From: Candidatus Obscuribacterales bacterium
GTDB taxonomy: Bacteria; Cyanobacteriota; Vampirovibrionia; Obscuribacterales; Obscuribacteraceae
Reading direction: 5' to 3'
Assembly (NCBI GenBank): GCA_019637435.1
Contig: JAHBVO010000003.1
Location: forward strand, 1,054,001 to 1,118,000
Length of the DNA: 64,000 nucleotides
The position numbers were made by a program, and so were the translations under genes. How positions within the stretch are numbered: the first letter of the stretch is position 1; every line of letters starts with the position of its first letter. Below the pieces are notes generated by a model that was not told the origin of the DNA, ran no database searches, and was given only the letters and a program-made list of their open reading frames with translations. Shown here piece after piece: positions 26,989 to 36,329 of this stretch.

Positions 26989-29387
26989 AGGTGTCGCAGT
27001 TTAAAGAACAGTTTTTAAACGAATTTGCGCTGCAGGCGGGTGGTCTGCGGGTGCCACTATTTGTGGTGGCGCTATTTTTGTTTTGCAGCAAGCTCATCTC
27101 AATATGGCTTCTGGTGATCTGTGCTCTATTCGCTGCTCAAGCCTTGTTTCCGTACTTGCCAGTAAATGTTCGCGAGAGGTTTAACTTTCGTTTGCGCGAT
27201 TGGAGTTTGCAGCATACGCATGAGTGGAAGTTTTTTGCGGAGCTCATAGATGGACTTCGATATTTGAAACCATTTTTGTTTGCGGCTCTATTTTTCGCTG
27301 CCGCACCGATTTCCGTCTGCATTATGGCCGTGCACTATGTGAAAAAGGTCTTCGCTCGAAGTTCCCCAGACCGCAGACGGATAGCGGAGAACGGTGCTTT
27401 AGTGCTTCGGCAAAATGTGTCCAGGAATAAGGATGAGGAGACCAGCTTCTATCATTCGCCGGCGTTCGCAATCACGACTCTCGTGGTTGTAGGACTTGGA
27501 ATACCTGTCGCCATAATGCTTTCCATTTATACTGCCGGGAGTGTCGAGGAGCGGCTTGCTACCGTGAATGATGGCGTCTACGTTCAATACCTGGCTCCGC
27601 AGGACGTGAAGTCTCCGTCGCGGTTTCATAAGCGCAGTTTGACAGGCAAGAGATTTGTTATGAGTGAAGGAGACTTGCCGATAGTTGCGCATGACTTTCC
27701 TGAACCGAGTTCAGCCTCGTTGCAACACTTCGCGATGTATGCCTATCTCATCAGCCTCTCCTGGGCGGTCAGTATTATCTTTATGCGTGCGTATTTTCTG
27801 TTTCCGCTCAACTTCGCGAGCACTGAATACGATATTCGACTGGATAGCCGTGGTGTGAAGCGAGGGCATGTGCATGGTTGGTTTGCGGAGCTTATTTGGT
27901 ATTGCTGGCCTGAGTTTATGCCACGTTCGTTTTCCTGGAGCGAGGTTAAACGCGTCGATTACATTCAAGCAGGCGTTGGACGTCTCAGTCCTCTGCCCGC
28001 GACGATTTTCTCGAAGCGCAGCGTTGTTTATCAGGTCCTGAATAAACTAGCCGGCGCCACAGATGGACTGGTCGATAAGATTGGTCGAAGTGAATATATC
28101 AGTTTTGACCACAACATCGATTCTTCGTCGGCCGCTAGTCGAATCAATATCCGGCTCTGGGAGCTGAGCAGTGACGATAAAGTGCGGCTGTTTTACGCGT
28201 TGAGAACGTACGCGCCTGACCTTTTCATTCCGCCGATTGTGCAGGAGAAGTTGATTGGTTCAAGCGTAATGAGGGAGTCGAGATACACAGATCTCTGGTT
28301 CAACATGCTCACTTCAACGCAGGTTAGCTTGCGCGCAGAGTCTCTCAGTAAGGGCGACACGCTCCGAGATGGCACTTACACTATCGTCGAGAAGCTTGGT
28401 TCCGGTGGACAGGCCTCCGCCTTTCTGGCTAAGACAAACGAGGGCGAGCTGATAGTTTTAAAAGAATTCATTCTCAACTCCGCTGAAACCTTTGGCGCGC
28501 TGGTTGAATCCGCCACTGACTTTGAAAATGAGAGCAGCATCCTGAGCCGCCTGGACCACCCGCGAGTGGTGAAATTCAAAGACATTTTTTCACAAGACAG
28601 ACGAGCGTATATCGTTCTTGAATTCGTCGGCGGAGTTACGCTTCGTCAAATGGTTGAAGCGTCCGGGGCTGTTGGCGAGCGCCCTGCTGTCGAACTCGCA
28701 CTGGAGATGTGTGATATCCTCGCGTATCTACATGGTCAGGCACCGCCAGTGGTGCATCGCGATTTTACTCCGGAAAATCTGATTAGTCAGATCGACGGAG
28801 GATTGAAGATAGTCGACTTCAGCGTGGCAAGCCGAACCGGCCCAGCCAGATCTGGCGATTGCGTCGGCAAACATTCATATACTCCGCCAGAGCAATTCCG
28901 TTCGCAAGCTTCAACCCAGAGCGATATTTATGCTCTGGGAGCGACACTGTTCTTTCTTCTCACCGGTCACGACCCTAAGCCAATCAGTGTTTCGGACCCT
29001 CGTTCCATAAACTCTGAGCTATCCGAAACAATCGCGACGATCGTTTCAAAAGCTACGGCGCTTGATTTGGGTGAGCGATATGATTCCGTCGAGTGGCTGC
29101 GCTTGGACCTCGAAGATGCGCTTCGGCGGTTCGATTCCGCAGGAGAAAAACTGAGGTGCTCCGAAACTGATCTGCTTGATTCAGAGCGAAGTCTGTCAAA
29201 CGATTCTGAAGCCTTATTGAAGAGCGATTTGGCATCCGCTAAACCAGGTGGAGTAGTGATTAAGTTGGGAAGCCGAAACAAAGTCAAAGTGTCCGCGAAG
29301 AAATCGAAAAGACGAGCCCAATCGAGTGGAAGCAACTTTGGTTCTGGTGCTCGGTTCGGCAAGTCCCGCCGCACTAACTGCCGGTGA
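26985..29387 (+). CDS. Second membrane Ser/Thr kinase, coupled paralogue, DFS variant
   Basis: An 800-residue paralogue of the preceding kinase, begun by GTG in a four-base overlap. The N-terminal half has about five or six hydrophobic segments, and a PH-like beta region follows (YDIRLDSRGVKRG, FSWSEVKRVDYIQ). The kinase domain spans ~460-700 with a good G-loop LGSGGQASAFLAK and Lys in LIVLKEF. The catalytic loop is HRDFTPEN (591-598), with Thr for Lys. The metal-binding DFG is DFS (611-613) and APE is PPE. The Asp of HRD and of DF(S) are retained, so activity is possible but unusual. A basic C-terminal tail (KKSKRRAQSSG) follows. The two paralogues may form a hetero-oligomer. Confidence 0.88.
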   Translation: MKVSQFKEQFLNEFALQAGGLRVPLFVVALFLFCSKLISIWLLVICALFAAQALFPYLPVNVRERFNFRLRDWSLQHTHEWKFFAELIDGLRYLKPFLFAALFFAAAPISVCIMAVHYVKKVFARSSPDRRRIAENGALVLRQNVSRNKDEETSFYHSPAFAITTLVVVGLGIPVAIMLSIYTAGSVEERLATVNDGVYVQYLAPQDVKSPSRFHKRSLTGKRFVMSEGDLPIVAHDFPEPSSASLQHFAMYAYLISLSWAVSIIFMRAYFLFPLNFASTEYDIRLDSRGVKRGHVHGWFAELIWYCWPEFMPRSFSWSEVKRVDYIQAGVGRLSPLPATIFSKRSVVYQVLNKLAGATDGLVDKIGRSEYISFDHNIDSSSAASRINIRLWELSSDDKVRLFYALRTYAPDLFIPPIVQEKLIGSSVMRESRYTDLWFNMLTSTQVSLRAESLSKGDTLRDGTYTIVEKLGSGGQASAFLAKTNEGELIVLKEFILNSAETFGALVESATDFENESSILSRLDHPRVVKFKDIFSQDRRAYIVLEFVGGVTLRQMVEASGAVGERPAVELALEMCDILAYLHGQAPPVVHRDFTPENLISQIDGGLKIVDFSVASRTGPARSGDCVGKHSYTPPEQFRSQASTQSDIYALGATLFFLLTGHDPKPISVSDPRSINSELSETIATIVSKATALDLGERYDSVEWLRLDLEDALRRFDSAGEKLRCSETDLLDSERSLSNDSEALLKSDLASAKPGGVVIKLGSRNKVKVSAKKSKRRAQSSGSNFGSGARFGKSRRTNCR

Positions 29388-29419
29388 CGGCCATAGTATG
29401 GTTTGGAATTCGGGATTTG

Positions 29420-31630
29420 CTATTCGTTGAATAAGCTATGCAACTCGCGCGCCTTCATGCGGTAGTGGATGGCGTCGAGATAATTCCCCTGGCGCCACAG
29501 AATGTCTGCGTATTGCATCATTGCAGGAACTGCGAGGTCGCGACCGGGACCGGACAGCTTCTTCAGCCTTGGAATTACGGCTTTGTAAGCTTTGCTTGCT
29601 GTTTCCAGCTTGTCGAGTCTGTACAGGCAAAATGCTCGATAAAACGATACCAGCGCGGATCGCGTTTCGCTCACGTTGTCTGAGCTAAAATAACCGCCTT
29701 CCTGAAGAAGCTGTTTGTAAGCGTCGTCGGCGTTTTCATATTGGCGAATTGCTTCATTCCACAAGCTGCGAGCTCGGTAGCACTCAGCCATTCGGGCGCA
29801 GGTGACGGCATAGTCCTCGGCTTTGAAGTGGTCGCTGCTTTGCAGTTGTCTCACCACTCGCTGAAATTCGGGAAGGGCGCCAGAGAAATCGCCTAGCGCG
29901 TAAAGTGAGGTTGCCTCCTTCAAACGCAGCTCATTATGATGATTTGTCAGTTGTTCGTTACGCGTGTTTTCTAAAAGTGTTGCATAATGCTTGGCGGCCT
30001 CGCGATATTGTCCGAGCTTGAAATCACAGTCAGCAAGTCCCTCAAGCGCGATGCGTGTTCCCCTCGCTTTATCTCCGTCGTGTCGTGCCCCAAGTTCAAA
30101 TAGATTGCGGTAGCACACCGCTGCTTCCTTGAAGTACTTCTGGGCAGCGTAATTTTGAGCCAGGCTTTCAACAGACCGGACGTATTCATCGTACCGATCG
30201 GAGTTTGGATCCGCCCGAAGCATCTCTTCTTGAACCTCCAGGCTTCGAATGAATATTGGTTCCTGAGGAGGAGGCGTAGCCGGACGTGCTATCGGCACAG
30301 GCATGAATGCTTTGTCGATCGGGAACGCGGTTTTGGTTTCCATCTCGAAATATGGCATGACCAGCCTGGTTGCCGCAACACAGAGCATGAGTGAAACCGC
30401 TGCCGCAAACGCCAACAGTATTTTTTCGCGTTTCTTCAAAGGACGAATTTTGAGTTTGATAACCTGAAATCTATCCTGAATCTTTTTCAGGAGCAAAACA
30501 GTGACGTTCTGCTGAAAGGCTCGGAGCGCCTCTCCCAAAACATCCGCCGACGGAAAGCGCTCGTTTGGATTTTTCGCAAGTGCTTTGAAAATTATCAATT
30601 CCATCTGATGCGGAACAACGAGGTCCGGATCTATTGATTTGAAATCGGGCGGCGGATCGTTCATCTGCTTCAGCAGAGTCTCCATGATATTCTCGCCGAC
30701 CAGAGGTGGTCGCCCGCTGAGAACTTCGTACATCAAGCAGCCCATTGAATAGATATCCGCGCGCGGATCAACCTTCGATCCCGAGCATTGTTCCGGGCTC
30801 ATGTAATTGGGACTGCCGAACACTTCTCCGGTGCGCGTCAATCCCATTGATTCCGCGCCTTCTTGAGGCATCACTTTTGCAATTCCGAAGTCTAGTAGTC
30901 GAACAAAATCGATGCCACCACTGGCGGGGCTAATCATTACGTTGCTCGGTTTTAAATCTCGATGCAGTACACCTTTTGCATGCGCGTGGGAGAGGGCATC
31001 ACAGATTTGAATGAAGATTGGAACGGCTCGCTCGAGCGGCAGTCGTTTCTCCCTCTTCAAAAGATCGGAGAGCGAAAGTCCATCAAGCAGTTCCATGACT
31101 AGATAAGGTCTGCCGTCCGGCGTCACCCCGAAGTCGTGGGTGACGATCAGATTGGGATGTGAAAGGCTGCTCGCGGCTTGAGCTTCGACCTGAAAACGTT
31201 GATGGCTTATCGGATTTGCCATCAAATGTGGAAGCAGTACTTTTACCGCAAGCGGTTTGTTCAGTTTAATGTCTTTGGCTCTGTACACTGCGCTCATGCC
31301 GCCCATGCCAATCAGTGCCAGCAATGCGTACCGGTCGGATAATGTGTGACCGACGAGATTTTCGGCTGAGTCATCACCGGACTCTCCCGCATCCGACGCC
31401 AGTTGAGAGCGCACAGTGGAAGGAAATTCGCTGTCATCAGCCGGTTCCGTTTCCCCTACGCTTACTCGCGGTCGACCGCGCATTTGTCTCTGCGATGAGC
31501 GGTTGAACGGACCATGCGGAACTGCGTTTCTTCTTCCAGATGAGGTGCCACGATGCATCCGCCCTGGAAGGACAGGCGTATCTTCACCGTTTTCTTTTAA
31601 GTCCTCGATGTCGTCAGCATCTTTCGGCAT
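29420..31630 (-). CDS. Ser/Thr kinase with TM helix and TPR sensor domain
   Basis: A 736-residue protein with a classical layout. A disordered N-terminus (~1-95) precedes a canonical kinase domain (~100-360): IGMGGMSAVYRAK, LAVKVL, VLHRDLKPSN, LDFGIAK, MSPEQ and RADIYSMG. One transmembrane helix (LLAFAAAVSLMLCVAATRL) follows, then a ~270-residue extracytoplasmic TPR domain (LEGLADCDFKLGQYREAAKHY, LRLKEATSLYALGDFSGALPE). Unlike the two neighbouring kinases it has every catalytic motif intact, so it may be the active member of the locus. The tail of the preceding operon ends 33 bases from its stop (convergent). Confidence 0.94.
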   Translation of the reverse strand: MPKDADDIEDLKENGEDTPVLPGRMHRGTSSGRRNAVPHGPFNRSSQRQMRGRPRVSVGETEPADDSEFPSTVRSQLASDAGESGDDSAENLVGHTLSDRYALLALIGMGGMSAVYRAKDIKLNKPLAVKVLLPHLMANPISHQRFQVEAQAASSLSHPNLIVTHDFGVTPDGRPYLVMELLDGLSLSDLLKREKRLPLERAVPIFIQICDALSHAHAKGVLHRDLKPSNVMISPASGGIDFVRLLDFGIAKVMPQEGAESMGLTRTGEVFGSPNYMSPEQCSGSKVDPRADIYSMGCLMYEVLSGRPPLVGENIMETLLKQMNDPPPDFKSIDPDLVVPHQMELIIFKALAKNPNERFPSADVLGEALRAFQQNVTVLLLKKIQDRFQVIKLKIRPLKKREKILLAFAAAVSLMLCVAATRLVMPYFEMETKTAFPIDKAFMPVPIARPATPPPQEPIFIRSLEVQEEMLRADPNSDRYDEYVRSVESLAQNYAAQKYFKEAAVCYRNLFELGARHDGDKARGTRIALEGLADCDFKLGQYREAAKHYATLLENTRNEQLTNHHNELRLKEATSLYALGDFSGALPEFQRVVRQLQSSDHFKAEDYAVTCARMAECYRARSLWNEAIRQYENADDAYKQLLQEGGYFSSDNVSETRSALVSFYRAFCLYRLDKLETASKAYKAVIPRLKKLSGPGRDLAVPAMMQYADILWRQGNYLDAIHYRMKARELHSLFNE

Positions 31631-31741
31631 GTAAGTGATACGGTTCCGTCGGAAAAACGATCTGCCAATTGGCTATAATAAGCGCTATATTTCTATACCC
31701 AGGACTTACGCTATTATTCAGATGCTGGTTGGGAACTAGTG

Positions 31742-32521
31742 ATGAAAGAATTTGCAAACGCAATTGCATCAAGTCTTTTAAGACGAGTGAATCGTGCAGC
31801 TTCACGGCAACCCGAATGTGTATTCACTGCAAAACAGCAGATAATTCTTGGCGGTTTCGTTGCCATTCTCTGTGCACTCTGCTTATGCTCTGATGCCGAA
31901 GCGCGGACTTCAATCAAGAAGAAAACAAATGATAGTTCCTCGAAGAATGTTGGATGGGTGATCGACCAGACTTCCGAGGAGGCCGGGCGCGGCGAAATCA
32001 TCGTCACCAAAGACGGTGTGCGTATCAAACTCAAGACGTTAATCGCCGTTCTCGCAGCTCCAAAGTTTGACGCCACTATATTCGATACCAGCACAAGAAA
32101 ATACGTCGACCTTCCATACGATAAATGGACGTCGAAGTACAGGGATAAGCGTCCCGTCTCAATCACGCCAACAGGAAAAACAGCCAAGATTGCTGGTTTA
32201 AACGCGAGTAGTTATCGTGTTCCAAGCCAAAAAGTGCTGAAAGAGGTTTGGTTTACCAATGACGTGCCGGTCTCCGAAGATATGTGCGCGTTCATCTCGA
32301 CGACCATGCATTTGCCCAGTGGGCACGGCTTGCCGGTTCGCCTCGAAGTGAGTCGACCGGCAGGAAAGCGCGTTGTTTTCGACACTCTAAAATTGACGAA
32401 AACCGACAAAGTAGATCCGAAGGTTTTTGCAAAACCTATTGGCTACAAAAAGGTGGAGAGCGAGTATCAACTCTTCGTCAAGGAGAGTCAAGTTCAAGAC
32501 ATGGGCAGCTTCTTCCAGTAA
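31742..32521 (+). CDS. Hypothetical exported protein
   Basis: About 259 residues, not recognised. One hydrophobic segment lies at ~35-52 (IILGGFVAILCALCLC) after a basic N-terminus, like a long signal or anchor. The mature part is beta-rich, with GWVIDQTSEEAGRGEIIVT, a Tyr/Lys/Asp-rich middle and repeated VPSQKV/LEVSRPAGKRVVF strands. This pattern recalls small periplasmic domains of the DUF4412 kind, but I cannot confirm that. GTG at 31739 directly precedes the ATG at 31742; ATG is preferred. It is divergent from the kinase-TPR gene and convergent with the rhomboid gene. Confidence 0.7.
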   Translation: MKEFANAIASSLLRRVNRAASRQPECVFTAKQQIILGGFVAILCALCLCSDAEARTSIKKKTNDSSSKNVGWVIDQTSEEAGRGEIIVTKDGVRIKLKTLIAVLAAPKFDATIFDTSTRKYVDLPYDKWTSKYRDKRPVSITPTGKTAKIAGLNASSYRVPSQKVLKEVWFTNDVPVSEDMCAFISTTMHLPSGHGLPVRLEVSRPAGKRVVFDTLKLTKTDKVDPKVFAKPIGYKKVESEYQLFVKESQVQDMGSFFQ

Positions 32522-32542
32522 AGTTTAGCCGCCCCGCGATGC

Positions 32543-34009
32543 TCAATGTTTGCTCAAGGGGTTCGGCGCAACACGGTTCCAGCGCTCGATCAGATCGCTA
32601 AATACATCCGCCTCCCAAACATCCGGCTCGTATTTTAATTCTCTCGCGGCTCGTAAGTCCGAGTCGCACTTCTCCAGCTCTCCTTGCTTCATGTATACAG
32701 CCGCGCGGTGAAAGTATGCGGCTGACGATTTTGGTTTGACCTTGATTGCTCGATCCAAATCTTCGAGCGCCTTTTCATAGTTTTCCATCAACAGATACAC
32801 GGTCCCTCTTGTGTCTAAAACATCAACCGCATCATGTTTTTGCTCTAGCGATTTGTCTGCGTTTTTCAGCGCTTCTTCTAGTTTGCCGAGCGGTGCTTGC
32901 GTCCAGGCGGCGGCATTCAAGAGTTCGTAGTCATCGGGCTTGGCAGCTAATGCTTCTTCATAGAGTGCGAGGGCGCCGTCGTAGTCCTTTTGTTTGAATT
33001 TGACAAGCGCTTTCGTTCTCTTCAACTGAACAATGTCGTCGCAAATTGGCTCGCTCGTGTCGATGTCGCGGAGTGCGGCTTCAAACTTTTTGAGTTCGAC
33101 CAGTGTGCGAACTCTGAGTGATAATGCGGCGAAACGCGCTTCGTCATACTTCGGCGGCGAATTCGGTGGCAACGTTTCCACTGCTTTGTCCAATAGTGGC
33201 AACGCCTCTTCGAATTTCTTATCGTTCATAAGTGCAGTCGCATCAACGATATAATTTTGACTGATGAAGCGTAAATCGCCTTTGTACTGCGCGCCGATCG
33301 CGAAGAAGGAAACAAGCGGCGCGAGGGCGAGGAGCGTCAGAGCTGAGATTGCGAGCGGTTTTAAATTTTGTCGAGTGGAAGCTTTCATCGCAAATCCACA
33401 AATCAAACCAGCGAGCAGTCCGCCGACATGGGCGGCATTGTCGATGCCCGGCATGAAAAATGTGGGAGCGACCGCTAGAACAATGAAAGCCAGCAGGACG
33501 AGCAAACGGCGTTTCATGGTGGTAAGCAGCTGTTTAAAATCGGAAGCGCCAATCAGCGAAAAGGCACTTCCTAAAACTCCCATCAGCGCTCCCGATGCGC
33601 CTACTGTTACTGCAACGGGTAAGAACTCAAGGCTGAAGAGAGAGCCGTAAATTCCAGAGATGAGATAGATAAACAGGAATTTTTTCGTACCGAGAAGTTC
33701 TTCGATCTCTCGACCGAGAACACCAAGACCAAAGAGATTGACCAGAATGTGAATGAGGTGAGCGTGCAAGAATGTGCAACTCACTAGGCGCCATGGCTGA
33801 CCATTGAGCGTCAACGGTCCGTAACCCGCACCCCATTCGATAAGCGTTTTGTTTGTCTGGGCGCCAATTGAATGCTCTGGCGATGCGATCACCATCGCGG
33901 TATACAGCACCGCATTCAGTACTATAAGGCTGATGGTTCCTGCGTGCTTTCGCAAGTGAAACGATTTCACGGTTTCCGCTCGGTCCTTAATAGAATCTGT
34001 ATCGATCAC
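32543..34009 (-). CDS. Rhomboid intramembrane protease with C-terminal TPRs
   Basis: A 488-residue fusion. Residues ~20-240 are a rhomboid serine protease with about seven membrane segments: HLIHILVN (His87..Asn91), the catalytic Ser139 in VGASGALMG and the catalytic His194 in AHVGGLLAG. The GxSG and HxxGG motifs of active rhomboids are intact. Residues ~255-488 carry five to six TPRs (KALVKFKQKDYDGALALYEEA, TRGTVYLLMENYEKALEDL). Rhomboids cut membrane proteins within or near transmembrane helices; the TPR arm probably recruits substrate or partner. It is convergent with the exported protein at 31742. Confidence 0.93.
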   Translation of the reverse strand: MIDTDSIKDRAETVKSFHLRKHAGTISLIVLNAVLYTAMVIASPEHSIGAQTNKTLIEWGAGYGPLTLNGQPWRLVSCTFLHAHLIHILVNLFGLGVLGREIEELLGTKKFLFIYLISGIYGSLFSLEFLPVAVTVGASGALMGVLGSAFSLIGASDFKQLLTTMKRRLLVLLAFIVLAVAPTFFMPGIDNAAHVGGLLAGLICGFAMKASTRQNLKPLAISALTLLALAPLVSFFAIGAQYKGDLRFISQNYIVDATALMNDKKFEEALPLLDKAVETLPPNSPPKYDEARFAALSLRVRTLVELKKFEAALRDIDTSEPICDDIVQLKRTKALVKFKQKDYDGALALYEEALAAKPDDYELLNAAAWTQAPLGKLEEALKNADKSLEQKHDAVDVLDTRGTVYLLMENYEKALEDLDRAIKVKPKSSAAYFHRAAVYMKQGELEKCDSDLRAARELKYEPDVWEADVFSDLIERWNRVAPNPLSKH

Positions 34010-34192
34010 ATGGGCAACGAACTGTTTTGATTATAGTCTTGTCCGTGTAAACCATAGAGCGGATCTGTTTCTACCACAATGGTGGATACACTACTGGAAA
34101 CATGGTCAACCAGGGTGATCTTACACCGATTGGCTTTGACCAATGCCTGCGATTTAGAGCCGATGCACGCGATAGGTTTGTCTCCAAATAGT

Positions 34193-34220
34193 GAAAGCCT
34201 GAGCTTGCGCCCAGGCTTTC
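34193..34220 (-). terminator. Terminator of the gene at 34245
   Basis: GAAAGCCTG/CAGGCTTTC, a 9-bp perfect stem with a further GC pair, lies 24 bases after the stop. It is followed on the minus strand by ACTATTTGG. Confidence 0.65.
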
Positions 34221-34244
34221 GAACTTTTAGCGTTAAAGCTTCAA

Positions 34245-34718
34245 TTACTTGCGAAGAGTAATGGTTGCTTTTTCGCCTTCGAATTTGACTTCGCCTTTGA
34301 GACCGAATTCTTGTGCGAATTCTTTGACGCAGTTTTCCATCGAAGCGCACATTTTTTCTTCTTGTGCTTTTTCCATGCCGCATTGCTTCATTGCATTCCA
34401 CATGCCGCAGGAGTTATAGAGAAGGTGTGCTTCTTTTTCATCGCCCCAGAATTCGATCTTCGAACCAAACATGTTGGTTTCGAATTCGGCTTTAGCTTTG
34501 ATGATTTCGATCGGGGTCGTAACGCCGAGCTTCTTGTAGTAGGCGATCATCGGCTTCTTGCTGACTTCTTGATATTCTTTTGTTACTGCTTCGCCTTGTT
34601 TGCAGAGTACTTGCATCGCAGACATGTAGTTGTTAGCCATCATGTGCGAGAACATTTCATGCATTTTGTCAGTGGTCCAAGTGGGTTTCACTTCAGTTTT
34701 TTGAGCTACAGCTGTCAT
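34245..34718 (-). CDS. Cys-containing hypothetical protein (ATC-hydrolase-like?)
   Basis: A 157-residue soluble protein with GGAGAG four bases before the ATG. The N-terminal half is helical and Met/Lys-rich. The C-terminal half has SCGMWNAMKQCG followed by KMCASMENC and a short beta end, GEVKFEGEKATITLRK. That arrangement (Cys-helix-Cys..Cys followed by a strand pair) resembles the L-2-amino-thiazoline-4-carboxylate hydrolase-like/V4R-type small ligand domains, but the match is weak and made by eye. It is monocistronic, with its own hairpin terminator and a small inverted repeat just upstream. The compact transcription unit suggests a separately regulated protein. Confidence 0.7.
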   Translation of the reverse strand: MTAVAQKTEVKPTWTTDKMHEMFSHMMANNYMSAMQVLCKQGEAVTKEYQEVSKKPMIAYYKKLGVTTPIEIIKAKAEFETNMFGSKIEFWGDEKEAHLLYNSCGMWNAMKQCGMEKAQEEKMCASMENCVKEFAQEFGLKGEVKFEGEKATITLRK

Positions 34719-34746
34719 TTCACTCTCCAGTAAACACAGAGGTTTT

Positions 34747-34765
34747 AATTACGATGCCTGTAATT
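34747..34765 (-). promoter_or_regulatory. Candidate operator (inverted repeat) upstream of 34718
   Basis: AATTAC-7-GTAATT, a 6-bp perfect inverted repeat 28 bases ahead of the ATG. The size and position suit a dimeric repressor site, but no other copy or regulator is seen. Confidence 0.3.
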
Positions 34766-34786
34766 CTAAACCGCTGCGCAACTCGA

Positions 34787-34858
34787 TTAGCTCCCTTTAA
34801 GAGTTAATCCGTATTTCTTCTTTGCAAGTTCGATTTTGTTGAATTTGCCGTTGTCGTT
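34787..34858 (-). other. In-frame protein-like tail after the hisC stop
   Basis: Directly after the TAA of hisC the same frame continues for 23 codons (NDNGKFNKIELAKKKYGLTL, then KGS) to a second TAA. The composition resembles protein rather than intergenic DNA. It could be an ancestral C-terminus cut by a new stop, a readthrough extension, or chance. There is no start codon of its own. Confidence 0.3.
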
Positions 34859-35971
34859 TTAGAAAACTTCTTTCAGTGCTCTTACAACAAGCTCGTTTTC
34901 TTCCATAGTTCCGACAGATATGCGCAAACAGGTAGGCAAGCCGAAAGCCGCCAGGGGTCTAATTGCTATGCCTTTGCGCAGAACTCCGTTGTACACGCGG
35001 TTGGTTTCTTCCTCGCTTCCCATTTCGAAGAGCACGAAGTTTGCATGAGAGGGAATGCGCTTCATTCCAAGGTTATCGAGCTCTTTTGCAAAGTAAGCCA
35101 AGCCCTCTTCGTTGTTGCTGACGGTTTTCATCAGGAAGTCGCGATCGTGAAGAGCCGCCAGCCCTGCGTAATGCGCGAGGATGTTTGGTTCAAAAGGCAA
35201 TTTGATCCTATTAATAAAGTCGATCAAGTGATCGTGACCCAAACCATATCCAAGACGAAGACCAGCCATGCCCCAGGCTTTCGAGAATGTGCGCAGCGTC
35301 AAGACATTATCCAGACGATAAGTCATCGAATCCGGATAGTCCGGCTCTTTGCATGCGAATTCGTAGTACGCCTCGTCCAGTACGACGAGAACGTGCTCAG
35401 GAACCCGTTCCATAAAAGCTTCGAATTCAGCGCGCCGGAAAATTGTGCCGGTCGGGTTGTTCGGATTACACAAGTAGATGATCTTCGTGTTCTCGTTGAT
35501 CGCATTGGCAATGCCGTCGAGGTCGAAGGTGTAGTTTTTGAGGGGAACCTTGTGAAGCTTGATTCCCATGCCGTTGACCAGCACGTACAAACCTATAAAA
35601 GTGCCCTCCGAGGTCAGCACCTCATCGTTATCGTGGAGAAAGGCGCGCAGTGTGTTGGCAAGAATGCTCTCGCTTCCGCTTCCGATAGCGACGTTTTCTA
35701 CTTTTACGCGGTAGCGCTCTGCCAGCGCGGTTCTCAGCGTAATGCCACCCGATTCAGGATAGCGGTGCATGTCTTTGGCGCCTTCGGCAATCGCCTGAAT
35801 CACCGAATCCGGTGTGCCAAGGGAGTTTTCATTGGAAGCCAGATTGATAAATCGCTCAATGCCCAGCTCTTTCTTCAAAGCTTCAGGTGGTTTGCCTGGT
35901 TTGTACGGCTGAAGTGCCTCCACGTGCGGAGGTACGAGCTTGCGCTTCTTGGGGCTATTAGAGATTGTCAT
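34859..35971 (-). CDS. hisC: Histidinol-phosphate aminotransferase
   Basis: PLP enzyme converting imidazole acetol-phosphate and glutamate to histidinol-phosphate in histidine synthesis; relatives also transaminate aromatic amino acids. From the ATG at 35971 (AAGG six bases upstream) it has 370 residues, typical of HisC. Signatures: ASNENSLG near the N-terminus, GSGSESIL, CNPNNPTGT, DEAYYEF and the PLP lysine in TFSKAWGMAGLRLGYG; it ends LRISVGTMEEN. The frame is open to 36010 through a TTG without support. Since HPPD lies at 23 kb, an aromatic aminotransferase role is an alternative. No other his gene is in the window. Confidence 0.94.
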   Translation of the reverse strand: MTISNSPKKRKLVPPHVEALQPYKPGKPPEALKKELGIERFINLASNENSLGTPDSVIQAIAEGAKDMHRYPESGGITLRTALAERYRVKVENVAIGSGSESILANTLRAFLHDNDEVLTSEGTFIGLYVLVNGMGIKLHKVPLKNYTFDLDGIANAINENTKIIYLCNPNNPTGTIFRRAEFEAFMERVPEHVLVVLDEAYYEFACKEPDYPDSMTYRLDNVLTLRTFSKAWGMAGLRLGYGLGHDHLIDFINRIKLPFEPNILAHYAGLAALHDRDFLMKTVSNNEEGLAYFAKELDNLGMKRIPSHANFVLFEMGSEEETNRVYNGVLRKGIAIRPLAAFGLPTCLRISVGTMEENELVVRALKEVF

Positions 35972-36203
35972 GGTTTCCCTTGCGATTGCCACTGTGGGTG
36001 CCTGTTTCAAATATTGAGAACCAACCGAAGCCGGAAGCCAAAGAGGTTAAGTTTGGCGAAACGACGTCTCGCACGGCACTTCCGAGCTCCTTCATAAAGT
36101 TAACATCTAAAGTACGTAAAAACAAATATGTAATTGGTAATGAACGTTGCAGGACATTGGACCTTTCCTGAGCCTTCATGTTAATATGCACTTACGCCTT
36201 CAT

Positions 36204-36277
36204 GCGGGTGTAGTTCAATGGTAGAACGGCAGCCTTCCAAGCTGCACACGCGGGTTCGATTCCCGCTACCCGCTCCA
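36204..36277 (+). tRNA. tRNA-Gly (anticodon TCC), CCA encoded
   Basis: The acceptor stem GCGGGTG/TACCCGC, D-arm with TAGTTCAATGGTAGA, anticodon arm CAGCCTTCCAAGCTG with anticodon TCC, and T-loop GGTTCGATTCC are all present. Discriminator T is followed by a genomically encoded CCA (36275-36277). It reads GGA (and GGG by wobble). Confidence 0.96.
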
Positions 36278-36329
36278 ATTTTGAATTGAATAGCAATAGC
36301 AGTGCATCACGTCATCCGATGGACTCGAT

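Noticed and set aside
24418..29387. Reading both HRD-x-TP kinases as dead pseudokinases
   Set aside because: The catalytic Asp of HRD and the metal-binding Asp are kept in both, and Thr or Ser at the Lys position occurs in other bacterial kinases, so loss of activity cannot be claimed.
35045..36097. Long open frame on the plus strand opposite hisC (350 codons)
   Set aside because: Antisense shadow of a certain aminotransferase, with low-quality protein composition.
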